This document shows positions 8,335 to 18,300 of a stretch of DNA of 64,000 nt, piece by piece. Position 1 is the first letter of the stretch; every line of letters begins with the position of its first letter. The DNA is from CAIQPV01 sp964480365. GTDB taxonomy: Bacteria > Pseudomonadota > Gammaproteobacteria > Burkholderiales > Gallionellaceae. The notes below the pieces were generated by a model that saw nothing but the letters and a program-made list of their open reading frames with translations, ran no database searches and had not been told where the DNA came from. The translations under genes and the position numbers were made by a program. The stretch is taken from assembly GCA_964480365.1 (NCBI GenBank), contig CAYZPM010000005.1, positions 62,001 to 126,000 on the forward strand, given 5' to 3'.

Positions 8335-8688
8335 ATGAGAGGAAATCTGAACCATCTCAATCCGGTTGAGGACGGCAATCACGGTCATTGTTTGTTTTAC
8401 CTCGACACAAATGGACAATTTGCTTATGTCAACGAGTATTGCTGCGGGTATATGGGTTATGCCAAGGAAGAGTTAATTGCACATGTACTGGATGAACTCG
8501 ATGTGATGACCGATTGCCAGCACTTCATGTCAATGTTCAAGTTGTGCATGCGTGGCAAGACGAACCGGTTCGAGACGACCGTGCGACGCAAGGATGGTGT
8601 AACGTTCCCTGCGGAAATCAACATAACGCATGCGCCATATGGGTGCCGGATGTTGTTGCGTTGCGACCTGCATAGCGCGGGCGGATGA
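8335..8688 (+). CDS. Stand-alone PAS-domain protein
   Basis: A 117-residue soluble protein that is essentially one PAS fold: a central segment (YLDTNGQFAYVNEYCCGYMGYAKEEL) and the C-terminal strand pair (RRKDGVTFPAEINIT). There is no kinase, GGDEF or HTH output domain, so it may be a sensor or adaptor subunit acting on a partner protein. It follows the Asp-less response regulator by 46 bp and may be cotranscribed. Ligand unknown; no heme or flavin motif can be recognised with confidence. Confidence 0.75.
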   Translation: MRGNLNHLNPVEDGNHGHCLFYLDTNGQFAYVNEYCCGYMGYAKEELIAHVLDELDVMTDCQHFMSMFKLCMRGKTNRFETTVRRKDGVTFPAEINITHAPYGCRMLLRCDLHSAGG

Positions 8689-8805
8689 TGGGGCTATCTG
8701 AATTTCTTGGTATTGATTAGGGAAATCACCATTATTTTAAAAGCCGCCTCATCGACAAATTCTGAAAACAACAATGACTTAACGATATTTTCCGAAGGTT
8801 TTATT

Positions 8806-9180
8806 ATGATAAATAAAAAAACTTCACCTTACACGGCGCTTACACAGCAATTGCATCATCCACCCGCATCACCTTTCCTGGTGATTAACCTGGATTCCGG
8901 CAAAACATTAGGGGCGGTTTATGCGGCATCCATCCAATCCGCTTCGGATATTGCAAACACGCTATGGATAAAAGATAAAGATGCGCTGTACTTATTTGAT
9001 CTCCGCAAGGAGTTCGATGGCGTGCAGTCCCGCATGAATACTGACCTTGCCCCTGTAATCCGATTGATTTCTGAAACGCGTATTTGTCAATGGGATCAGA
9101 CTCGATTGGTTTTGAATGTTTCATATCCCCTATCCCCACCCTTGGCTTCCTGCTCAATTCGTCTCTCTAATTTCTTTTGA
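8806..9180 (+). CDS. Hypothetical protein
   Basis: A 124-residue open frame beginning MINKKTSPYTALTQ, preceded by GAAGG about 9 bases upstream. No family is recognised. The middle (PFLVINLDSGKTLGAVYAAS...LWIKDKDALYLFDLRKEFD) looks like a compact alpha/beta fold, while the last 30 residues are less protein-like. An in-frame earlier start at 8707 is possible. It is low in GC compared with its neighbours. It could be an accessory gene or a partly decayed one. Confidence 0.4.
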   Translation: MINKKTSPYTALTQQLHHPPASPFLVINLDSGKTLGAVYAASIQSASDIANTLWIKDKDALYLFDLRKEFDGVQSRMNTDLAPVIRLISETRICQWDQTRLVLNVSYPLSPPLASCSIRLSNFF

Positions 9181-9205
9181 ATGTTTTGATTAAACCGATC
9201 ACGTC

Positions 9206-9358
9206 CTAACAACCAAGCTTTATTTTGGTCTTCCTTATTTCAGCAACGCTGCTTTGTGGAATGTGATGCTTGATTAACTGGTGGTATGCTTCCAGACGTG
9301 CTTCATCTGTCTTGCCCAAGCGCTGGTATTCGAGATATGTTGCCAACAAATTGAACAT
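9206..9358 (-). CDS. Small ORF, 50 residues, helical
   Basis: A short frame on the minus strand encodes MFNLLATYLEYQRLGKTDEA followed by 30 more residues ending KIKLGC. It has the composition of a real helical protein and reads fully open between the hypothetical gene and the TPR gene. A TATAAT lies on the same strand at 9380-9375. No family is recognised and no good ribosome-binding site is seen, so this is a candidate only. Confidence 0.35.
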   Translation of the reverse strand: MFNLLATYLEYQRLGKTDEARLEAYHQLIKHHIPQSSVAEIRKTKIKLGC

Positions 9359-9379
9359 TGAATGAATTTCGCATATTAT
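9351..9379 (+). promoter_or_regulatory. Sigma-70-like promoter of the TPR/GT9-like gene
   Basis: TTGAAC (9351-9356), 17-bp spacer, TATTAT (9374-9379), giving a start point near 9386, about 25 bp before the GTG start at 9411. Confidence 0.45.
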
Positions 9380-9410
9380 AAAATGATTCAGTAATCAAGC
9401 CATCCCTGCC

Positions 9411-10793
9411 GTGATCAATCAGGAGCGCACAGACGCCGAAACACTTTTTTTTCAGGGAACGCGCTGCATGGAAATCGGCGACGTTACCGGTGCGGAAGCA
9501 AGTTTCAGAAAAGCGTTGCAAATTGCGCCGGATTTTGCCGAGGCTTATGCCAACTTGGGTCTTCTGCTGGATAGGCAGGGCGTTACAGACGCCGCAGAAG
9601 TTTACTATCGGTGTTCTTTAGACCTTAACCCAACGTATTCTGAAACCCACCTTAATTTGGGGGCGCTCCTTGCAAACAAAAAGCGATTCACCGAAGCCGA
9701 GGGGGCCTATAAACAGGCAATCGCACTCAGGCCAAACTCTCCAGTAGGCTGGTCGAATCTGGGCGTTCTTTATGCCTGCATGAAACGCGAAGTGGAAGCG
9801 GAGCAGTGTCACCGTACGGCCATGTCTCTGGATGAGTCCTATGCAATTGCGCGCTTTAACCTGAGCTATTTGCTTTTGAGGCAGGGTAGGTTCGAGGAGG
9901 GCTGGTACTGTCTGGAGGCGCGCAACTGGTACGCTGCGCTGGCAGCTCATCTTGTCTGTCCCCGCTGGCAGGGTGAATCACTCATCGGCAAATCCATACT
10001 AATCAGCTATGAAGCCGGTCACGGCGATATGATCCAATTCTGCCGTTATGCAGATGTATTGAAGACACAAGGCGCTACGTCGATCACCATGATTTGTCAT
10101 CCAGCATTGAAGACTTTGTTCGCTGAGTTGGAAAGTGTGGATACTGTCATTTCTTTCGACGAGAAGATTCCGACATCCAACTGGGATTTCTGGACCCCTC
10201 CTCTGAGCATTCCGTACTACTGCAAAACACGTCTCGACTCCATACCTGCAAAGATTCCGTATCTACGGGCGCCGATTAATAGTATCGAGAAGTGGGCGGC
10301 GCTTCTGCCAAAAGAAGGACTCCGTGTTGGCTTGGTGTGGAAGGGCAGTACGCAATTCGAAAATGATGCCGACCGTTCTTTGCCATCGCTTGATGTATTA
10401 GCGCCTTTGTGGACGGTAGCCGGTGTGAATTTTATCAGTCTGCAGAAAGGCGCCGGTGAAGACGAGGCAGTTCAACCTCCAAGGGGATTGCCTCTTATCA
10501 ACCTGGGTCCCCAGTTAGCGGACTTCGCCGATACTGCGGCTGTCGTGATGAATCTCGATCTGGTAATTTGCGTCGACACGGCAGTAGCACATCTAACCGG
10601 CGCCCTCGGGAAGCCATGCTGGGTATTGTTGCCCGAGTACAAAACGGACTGGCGCTGGCTGATAGATCGCACGGATTCACCATGGTACCCCGGAACCATG
10701 CGGCTTTTTCGCCAACCTGCAATGGGAGTTTGGGGTACTGTCGTTGCCGAGGTGGTTTCCGCCCTTGAGCAGTTCGCTCTGAGGGCTGCCTGA
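9411..10793 (+). CDS. TPR protein with GT9-like glycosyltransferase domain
   Basis: A 460-residue cytoplasmic protein. Residues about 5-170 form four to five tetratricopeptide repeats (for example AEAYANLGLLLDRQG, PVGWSNLGVLYACMKREVEA). The C-terminal half resembles GT-B glycosyltransferases of the heptosyltransferase (GT9) type: RVGLVWKGSTQFEND and the donor-site region MNLDLVICVDTAVAHLTGAL. Such TPR-GT proteins are thought to glycosylate proteins or surface glycans; the substrate cannot be told. The GTG start keeps the first repeat whole; an internal ATG at 9468 has a better Shine-Dalgarno but would cut it. A promoter lies just upstream. Confidence 0.8.
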   Translation: MINQERTDAETLFFQGTRCMEIGDVTGAEASFRKALQIAPDFAEAYANLGLLLDRQGVTDAAEVYYRCSLDLNPTYSETHLNLGALLANKKRFTEAEGAYKQAIALRPNSPVGWSNLGVLYACMKREVEAEQCHRTAMSLDESYAIARFNLSYLLLRQGRFEEGWYCLEARNWYAALAAHLVCPRWQGESLIGKSILISYEAGHGDMIQFCRYADVLKTQGATSITMICHPALKTLFAELESVDTVISFDEKIPTSNWDFWTPPLSIPYYCKTRLDSIPAKIPYLRAPINSIEKWAALLPKEGLRVGLVWKGSTQFENDADRSLPSLDVLAPLWTVAGVNFISLQKGAGEDEAVQPPRGLPLINLGPQLADFADTAAVVMNLDLVICVDTAVAHLTGALGKPCWVLLPEYKTDWRWLIDRTDSPWYPGTMRLFRQPAMGVWGTVVAEVVSALEQFALRAA

Positions 10794-10929
10794 TGTAGTC
10801 ACGTTTAACAGTGAGCGGTTGGGGCAGTCACACGACATGACGAGCCGCTGGAAGTCCTATAAACTTCCGGCATGAATCAAATCGATAAGTACATAATGAC
10901 TCTCTTGTCTTCCTGGCCATCAACCTCTC

Positions 10930-13900
10930 ATGTCTAGCAAGCACACTCCCGCTGGTGTCGCAATGTTCTACGCGGTTTTTGCAGCGTTGTGGATAGTTTT
11001 GTCCGGCTACCTGCTGACATATACTGTTAGCGACCCGCTTATCCAGAGCCGCCTGGAAGTAGGCAAGGGGTTGGCTTTTGTCACCGTTACCAGCGTCCTG
11101 CTGTACCTGCTGCTCAATAGATGGCGCGCATCGTTGTTGGATGAAAAGGCGAAAACGGACCTCTTGCTACGGCAGTTCTTCGACTTACCCTTCATTGGCA
11201 TGGCGATTACTTCGCCATCGACGAAACGCTGGATGCAGTTCAACGAGCATCTCTGCACCATGTTGGGTTATTCCCGCGAGGAGTTTGCCGAGAAGAGTTG
11301 GGTAGAGTTGACTCATCCGGAAGACGTAGGGGCGAATATCGCCGAATTCGAGCGCGTCAAGCGCGGGGAGTCCAAAGGCTACGTGATAGACAAGCGCTTC
11401 ATCCGCAAGGATGGTGCGGTGGTTTTTGTCACCCTCGATGCCAAGTGCGTACGCAAACCCGATGGAACAGTGGATTACTTTATCACCACGATACAGGACA
11501 TTACGGCGCGCAAACAAGCCGAGCAGGCATTGCGGGAGAGCGAGTTGAGCTACCGCTCGTTGTTTGACAATATGCTGAACGGTGTTGCCCACAGCCGTAT
11601 GATTTTTCAGGACGGAATTCCGGTGGATTATGAATATATCAAAGTCAATCATGGCTTCGAAAAGATGTCCGGGCTGACAGGCGTGGTGGGACGAAAGATC
11701 AGCGAGATTCTTCCCGGTTATTGCCGCGACAATCCGGAATCACTTGAGGTTTTTGGTCGGGTGGCGCAAACCGGCGAACCTACCCGTTGGGAGCACTATC
11801 TGGCGGCATTGGACAAGTGGTTTTCATTTTCCATCTATAGTCCTGCACCAGGTGAAATCGTTGTTGTTAGCGACGATATTACCGAGCGCAAACAAGCCGA
11901 GGCAGCCTTGGCGGAGAGAGAGGAAATCTACCGTAGTATCGTTACCCAAGCTACCGATGGCATCGTTCTGGTTGACGTTGACACCAAGATCATCGCAGAG
12001 TTTAACGATGCTGCCTGCCAAAGCCTGGGTTACAGCCGAGAGGAATTTACCGGTTTGAGCGTTCCGGATATTCAGGGTGAAATGGATGCCGAGGTCGTAG
12101 CTGAGCGTGTGCGGATCATGTTGGAGAAGGGGGCAGAAAATTTTGACACCCTGCATCGCCACAAGAATGGTTCACTGCGCGATGTGCGGGTTAGTAATCG
12201 GGTAATCCAGTTGCACGGGCACACCTATCTGGCAGGAATATGGACGGATATTACCGAGCGCAAGCAGGCCGAGGCACAACTTAAACTTGCCGCAAAAGTA
12301 TTTGAGCAGAGCAGTGAAGGCTTCATTATTACCGATGCCAACTGCAACATCGTCATGATCAACCTTGCGTTTACTGTAATCACGGGCTATGCCGAAGCCG
12401 ACGTGCTTGGCAAGAATCCACGCTTTTTGTCCTCGGGTCGCCACGACCAAAAATTTTACCGCGACATGTGGCAAGACATCAACACACTGGGCCACTGGCA
12501 TGGTGAAGTGTGGAACCGTCGCAAGGATGGTAAGCTGTATCCAGAGTGGCTCTCGATCAGTCGGGTGCTGGATACCAGCGGAAAAACAACCCAGTACATT
12601 GGTATTTTCAGCGACATTACTCAATCCAAGCAGGCCGAGGAGCGCATCCAGCGCCTGGCGAATTTCGACCTTCTCACAGAACTGCCGAATCGGGCATTGT
12701 TCGCCAGCCATTTCAATTCCGCCCTTGGTATTGCCCAGCGCAATAACGCGCAACTGGCTTTGATGTACATCGACCTCGACCACTTCAAGCATGTGAACGA
12801 AGCGCTGGGTCAGAGCATCGGTGATGAACTGCTGATTGAGGTGGCCAAGCGCTTGAAAGCGGCGGTGCACGATGAAGACACGGTTTCGCGTCAAGGCGGG
12901 GACGAATTCGTTTTGGTGTTTCCAGGTGCGGATGTGGATGTTGCGACGCACATGGCAGAGAAACTGCTCGCCTCGGTTGCGCAACATTACCAGATTGAGC
13001 AGCATGAATTGGTTGTTACCCCTTCGATAGGTATCGCCATGTATCCCGGCGATGGCGGGGATTTCGAGACCCTGTCCAAGTGTGCCGACACTGCCATGTA
13101 CCGCGCCAAGGCAGATGGGCGCAACAACTACCGATTCTTTACGCCGGGAATGCAGGCGCGTTCGTCACGCAGCCTGCAACTGGAAAACGCTCTGCGCCGG
13201 GCGCTGGAACGCGGTGAACTATCCCTGCACTATCAGCCGCAAGTGTCGTTGCAGGATGGGCGCATAATCGGTGCTGAGGCGCTGTTGCGCTGGCAGCATC
13301 CCGAGTTGGGCATGGTTTCACCGGCTGAATTCATTCCTGTTGCCGAGAGCAGCGGGCAGATTTTGAAAATCGGGGAATGGGTGCTGCGCACAGCGGTTCA
13401 GCAACTTAAAACCTGGATGGACGGCGGCCTGGAGCCGATGGTAATAGCGGTTAATCTCTCGGCGGTGCAATTCCGCCATGCCAGCCTGCCCGAGTTGGTG
13501 ACGCAGATTCTCGAAGAAGTAAAATTGCCGCCGCAGTATCTGGAACTGGAGCTGACCGAAGGGGTGACCATGGATGATCCATTAGCGGCTATCGCGGTGA
13601 TGGATGACCTGCATGAACGCGGCATTCGCATGTCGATAGACGATTTTGGCAGCGGTTACTCTTCGTTGAATTACCTCAAAAAATTTAAGGTTTACAAGCT
13701 CAAGATCGACCAATCTTTCGTACGCGACATCAGCGAGGATCCGGAAGACAAGGCCATCGTTAGCGCCATTATCAATATGGCGAGCAGCCTCGGTATGCAG
13801 ACCATTGCCGAGGGCGTGGAAACCGCAGGACAGCTCGCATTCTTGCGTTTGCAGGGTTGTGATGAAGTGCAGGGCTATTATTTCAGTAAGCCGCTACCGG

Positions 13901-13953
13901 CTGGACAGTTTGAGGCGTTCGTGCGGGGGAAGCTGCTGGGTATCTCATCCTGA
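10930..13953 (+). CDS. Membrane PAS-GGDEF-EAL protein (c-di-GMP turnover)
   Basis: A 1007-residue inner-membrane signalling protein. Two membrane helices occupy about 10-60. Four PAS domains follow (roughly 75-195, 200-320, 325-440, 445-565), several ending in the typical DIT.RK.AE linker. A GGDEF domain (about 575-740) has an intact RQGGDEF near residue 655, and an EAL domain (about 750-1005) has an intact EALLRW near 780 plus the DDFGSGYSSL motif. Both catalytic signatures are present, so it could make or break c-di-GMP; in such tandem proteins the phosphodiesterase often dominates. Convergent with another diguanylate cyclase gene. Confidence 0.92.
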   Translation: MSSKHTPAGVAMFYAVFAALWIVLSGYLLTYTVSDPLIQSRLEVGKGLAFVTVTSVLLYLLLNRWRASLLDEKAKTDLLLRQFFDLPFIGMAITSPSTKRWMQFNEHLCTMLGYSREEFAEKSWVELTHPEDVGANIAEFERVKRGESKGYVIDKRFIRKDGAVVFVTLDAKCVRKPDGTVDYFITTIQDITARKQAEQALRESELSYRSLFDNMLNGVAHSRMIFQDGIPVDYEYIKVNHGFEKMSGLTGVVGRKISEILPGYCRDNPESLEVFGRVAQTGEPTRWEHYLAALDKWFSFSIYSPAPGEIVVVSDDITERKQAEAALAEREEIYRSIVTQATDGIVLVDVDTKIIAEFNDAACQSLGYSREEFTGLSVPDIQGEMDAEVVAERVRIMLEKGAENFDTLHRHKNGSLRDVRVSNRVIQLHGHTYLAGIWTDITERKQAEAQLKLAAKVFEQSSEGFIITDANCNIVMINLAFTVITGYAEADVLGKNPRFLSSGRHDQKFYRDMWQDINTLGHWHGEVWNRRKDGKLYPEWLSISRVLDTSGKTTQYIGIFSDITQSKQAEERIQRLANFDLLTELPNRALFASHFNSALGIAQRNNAQLALMYIDLDHFKHVNEALGQSIGDELLIEVAKRLKAAVHDEDTVSRQGGDEFVLVFPGADVDVATHMAEKLLASVAQHYQIEQHELVVTPSIGIAMYPGDGGDFETLSKCADTAMYRAKADGRNNYRFFTPGMQARSSRSLQLENALRRALERGELSLHYQPQVSLQDGRIIGAEALLRWQHPELGMVSPAEFIPVAESSGQILKIGEWVLRTAVQQLKTWMDGGLEPMVIAVNLSAVQFRHASLPELVTQILEEVKLPPQYLELELTEGVTMDDPLAAIAVMDDLHERGIRMSIDDFGSGYSSLNYLKKFKVYKLKIDQSFVRDISEDPEDKAIVSAIINMASSLGMQTIAEGVETAGQLAFLRLQGCDEVQGYYFSKPLPAGQFEAFVRGKLLGISS

Positions 13954-13967
13954 TAAAAAGCATCTCG

Positions 13968-14045
13968 CCACGAAGATCATAGATCATGAAGACTTCTCAT
14001 TGGGCTGTGTAATATCAGACACTCGTCACTTCGCAGTTTTCGTGG
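13968..14045. repeat. Degenerate inverted repeat between convergent c-di-GMP genes
   Basis: CCACGAA (13968-13974) pairs with TTCGTGG (14039-14045), with CGAAGA/ACTTCG-like sequence between. It resembles the worn CCACGAAG-type dispersed palindromes seen in many proteobacteria. Confidence 0.35.
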
Positions 14046-14075
14046 TTCAAATGCAATGCCGTTTCACGGATAATT

Positions 14076-15176
14076 TCACACCCCGTTAAGCTGCACCCGG
14101 TTGCGACCTGAAGTCTTGGCTTGATACAGAGCAGTATCGGCCATCCCGATGAGCTTTTCTTCCGACTTGTCCTCTGGCGGTTGTTCGGCGATTCCTATGC
14201 TGACGGTGAAACGAAATTCCACATTGCCACGGCTTTTAACTGAAGTATTTTCCACCGCCGACCGGACTCGTTCCGCCACTACCAGCGCATCCCGTATGCA
14301 TGTCTCGGGAAGCAGAATGGCGAACTCTTCCCCGCCCATACGGGCTACCACGTCAGTTTCACGTGATGCCTTTCGACAAACAGCCGCAAGCGTGCAGATC
14401 ACCAAGTCCCCGGTAGGGTGCCCATAAGTATCATTGATTATTTTGAAATGGTCTATGTCGAGCATCAGCAGCGAGACGCGATGATTCAAACGGTGACCCC
14501 GGATTATTTCCTGTCGTAGGAGCGGCAGAAAGTGTCGTCGATTGCTCAGCCCCGTCATGGGGTCGGTGTTCGATGCGAGTTTGAGCGCGGTTTCTGACTC
14601 ATATCTGCGCAGATAGTTAAGCGCGAAAGCAAACTGAACCAGCATCGTCATGACTGCGGTAGGCCAGATCAAAACTACATAGTGGCTATGCTGGAAACCA
14701 TGGGCGAAATTGGCGGCAGCAAGCAGGTGTGGGGTGGCGGCAGCAACAAAGGTATAGATGAGGTTCAGGCGCAACGAGAAACCCTGAAATAACACCAAGG
14801 GCATGAACATGAAAAACATGAACCCGCCAATGCCATAAGTCATGCCAGTATTGAGGCGGTTTAATATTTCCACAAAGACGACTTCCGCCAATAAAGTTGC
14901 GCCCATGGATGTAAAAACCAATAAGCGGCGGTTCTTCACATGTTTGAAAGCAAAGGAGATGACGATAAACAAAAGGAAAAACAATCTGAGTCCGATTGTG
15001 TGGCGGGCACCCACTGGATCTGTGACGTAGTCCCAAATCCAGAGAGCTGCCCCCATGCAAGCGAAAAGGGAAAACATGGCCACGCAAAAAGAACGGTGGT
15101 CTTCCAACTTTTTCTGGAGATACTCCGGATCGGCCACGAAGCCAAAATAACCGGGGTGATTTTCTAGTCTCCGCAT
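14076..15176 (-). CDS. Membrane diguanylate cyclase (GGDEF)
   Basis: Makes c-di-GMP from two GTP. The 366-residue protein has about six membrane helices between residues 30 and 190, forming a sensory integral-membrane domain, and a C-terminal GGDEF domain (about 205-362) with the active-site signature ARMGGEEFAILLPE intact. The typical I-site RxxD is visible just before it (SRETDVVARMGGEEF, RETD five residues ahead), so product inhibition is likely. No EAL domain. Convergent with the PAS-GGDEF-EAL gene; the signal sensed is unknown. Confidence 0.92.
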   Translation of the reverse strand: MRRLENHPGYFGFVADPEYLQKKLEDHRSFCVAMFSLFACMGAALWIWDYVTDPVGARHTIGLRLFFLLFIVISFAFKHVKNRRLLVFTSMGATLLAEVVFVEILNRLNTGMTYGIGGFMFFMFMPLVLFQGFSLRLNLIYTFVAAATPHLLAAANFAHGFQHSHYVVLIWPTAVMTMLVQFAFALNYLRRYESETALKLASNTDPMTGLSNRRHFLPLLRQEIIRGHRLNHRVSLLMLDIDHFKIINDTYGHPTGDLVICTLAAVCRKASRETDVVARMGGEEFAILLPETCIRDALVVAERVRSAVENTSVKSRGNVEFRFTVSIGIAEQPPEDKSEEKLIGMADTALYQAKTSGRNRVQLNGV

Positions 15177-15371
15177 GAGGTGCTTTTGCTCTGAAAGGAT
15201 TCAATCATGGGCATTCTCTCATATCACTTGGTTGGTGCGATTATCTTCTGTGTAGTGGGGAAACAGACTTTCACGCGCAACTTACCCAGTGTAGCGGCAT
15301 GACTGAACTTGATTATCGTATGGTGAATTTTCACGATGCGTTGCACGATGGAAAGTCTCAATCCAGCGCCC

Positions 15372-18300
15372 TCAACTGCCCTTGATCAAGTCTATCAATT
15401 CTTCCGTCGAGGGCAGGTGTGCGGCATCGCCTTCGCCCAGAATACTTTCGGCCAGCGCGCGTTTATCGTTGTGCAGACCGACGATGTTTTCTTCCACGGT
15501 GCCTTGGGTGACCAACCGGTAAACAGTGACCGGGCGCAGTTGTCCGATGCGGTGCGCGCGTCCCATCGCTTGGTCTTCGGCAGCGGGGTTCCACCACGGG
15601 TCGGTGATGACCACGTAGTCGGCTGCGGTCAAGTTGAGGCCGTATCCGCCCGCCTTGAGGCTGATCAGGAACAGGTCGCCTGCGCCTGCCTGAAACGCGG
15701 CGACGCGCTTGGTTCGTTCGGCGGCTGGGGTCGAGCCGTCGAGATACTGGTAGGGGATGCCTGCCGCATCGAGCGGTTCGCGCAGCAGGGTCAGGAAGTC
15801 CACAAACTGGCTGAACACCAGCGCCTTGTGGCCGTTGGCGACCAGTTCTGTCGCCAGATTTGCAAAGGCTTGCACCTTGGCGCCCGAAGATGAAAACGCC
15901 GGGGTGACAATGCGTGGATCGCAGGCCGCGCGGCGCAGACGCGTGAGTTGGGCGAGGATGTTCATGCGCGCCTGCCCAGCCGTATTCGAGGCGAGCGCCA
16001 GATCGGCTTCGGCGATGGCTTGCCGCCGCAAGGCCTCGTAATGGGAGGCTTCTGCTTTTCCGGTTTCGATCTTGATGACCTGTTCGGTTCGTGGCGGCAA
16101 TTCCTGCAATACCTGCGATTTGGTGCGGCGCAGTAGGAAGGGAGAGATCAGGCGGCGCAAAGTTTGCTGCGCTTCGCGGTTTTTATCGCGCTCGATGGCG
16201 GTGGCAAAACGTTCGTTGAATCTGGACAAGGTACCAAGCAAGCCGGGGTTGGCAAAACGCATGATGGACCACAGGTCGGTAAGCCGATTTTCCACCGGGG
16301 TGCCAGACAGCGCCAGCCGAAAATCCGCATTCAGTTCGAACACGGCTTGCGTGCGTTTGGCCGATGCATTTTTGATTGCCTGAGCTTCATCTGCAATCAC
16401 GGTATGCCATTTCTGCGCCGCGAATCTTTCGCTGGATTGCTGCAGAAGCGTGTAGGAAACCACGACCACATCAAATGCGGCGGCATCGGTCAGCACTGTG
16501 TCCCTGTCCCCTTCGCCGTATAAGCGCAAGGTGAGGCTGGGGGCAAAACGTAGCGCTTCTGCCACCCAGTTTCCGCACACCGATGTGGGGGCGATGATGA
16601 GACTGGGGCCACCCTCCGCGCGGGCAAGCAACACGGCGAGCGACTGCAAGGTCTTGCCCAAGCCCATATCGTCGGCAAGACAGCCGCCGAATCCGGCTTG
16701 GGCGAGCCGCGAGGCCCACAGGTAGCCGTCTTCCTGATACGGGCGCAGTTCCGCTTGCAGGGTGCGCGGCAACGGGATGGCTAGCTCCTGCGCTGTGCGC
16801 AATTTTTCCAGAGCGTTGCGGAATTCCTTGTCCACCTTCAGTTCTGTGCCGTCGAGCGCATCATCTATCCATGCGGCAGCAAGACGCGGGATGTGCGTGC
16901 CGTGTTTGTCACTTTCCGCGACCAAGGCCAGGTCGGCAAGCCGTTCCTTGAGGGTGCGCGTAAGGGCGGCATAAACTCCGTTGCCCATGGGCAGAAAGCG
17001 ACTGTGGCCGCGCGAAGCGGCCAGCAGGGCCTCGAAGGTGAACACCAAACCTTCGTCAACCTTGGCCTCACCTTCAATCTTGAACCAGTTCCGTTCGCTG
17101 GTTACTTTGACGGCGAGCTGGTTAAGGTCGACGGTAATTACCCGCACCGACTTGCCCTTGGGCCAGTCGAGTGCAGTGACGGCGGGCAGGCCGGGGAGGA
17201 TTTCAACCATGGCGAGAGCCTGCTCCGGGTCAGGAACTTCCCATTCGCAGGTATCCCCATTAGATGCGGGATCATCGAGAAAGGGCAGGGCGTCGAGGAC
17301 GGCGGCAAGGTGGGTTTTTTCAATGTCCAGCTCGCGGGTAGCACCGATGCTTTCTCCTCCCACTGACGCCATCAGGCGTGCGCGCCCGACTCCGGGCACA
17401 AGCCTCGGGCCATCCGTGCCCAGCGGAGTAACCACCAATCGCAGCAACAGCCCATCGTTCATCGGCGAGAGTTCTGCGCGCAAGCGTGATTCCGCCGGGA
17501 CTTCGCGCGCCGCTTGCAGGTGATCCGCGTGAACCTGGAAGTGCCCGGTCAACGCATGCATGGCTTGTTGCAGTTCCTGCTGGGCATTCGCCGGAATGTT
17601 CATGTTTTCCGCAAGCAATTGCGCCGCGCGCCGCTGCGCCGGGGTGAAGCGGATGACGCGCACGCGTTGCGGGGAATCTTCGACCAAGGTAATCAGGCGC
17701 AGGGCTTCGGCATCGCGCTTGGCATCGGCATCCCAATAATAGTTTTTCTCCGGCTCGGCGGCGCGTAAGGATGGCGTGATTTTCAGCGTGACTTTGTCGC
17801 CCTTTTTGATAACTTCGAGTTCGGGTATGCCTTCGGTCAGGTCTATAAGATGTTCGGGGCGTTGGGCGAGCACCACAGCAGGATGTCCAACCAGCGCCGT
17901 GAGAGCAGCGGACAAGTCGAGCGTGGCATAACGCGCACCGCGATTATTTTGCCGAATGGTGCGCGCTACATTGGCATCCCAAGGTGACAGATGGGTATCT
18001 CCGGCGATTTTCGCCAAGGTGATGGTCTTGGGTTTGTTCCAGCCACGCGCGCCGCGTTTTTGTTCGAGAGGAACGATCCCTTCCAGCGAGCCTGTCTTGC
18101 CGATGTTGATGGCCCAGATCAAGCGGGTTGATGCCGTCGTATCCGCTGGCGTGGATTTTTCTGAAGCGAGCGATTCCAGGGCGGACAGCACTTCGCGCCA
18201 GCGTTCCGATTTCCCGGCAACGAAAAATCCGGCAGGAGGTTCCTGTTTATTGAAAATCGCCAGAGCAGCATCAGCCATGTTGGCGAGCCAGTCGAAGCGG

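Noticed and set aside
12172..13005. A 277-codon minus-strand frame inside the PAS-GGDEF-EAL gene
   Set aside because: Shadow of a well supported gene on the other strand.
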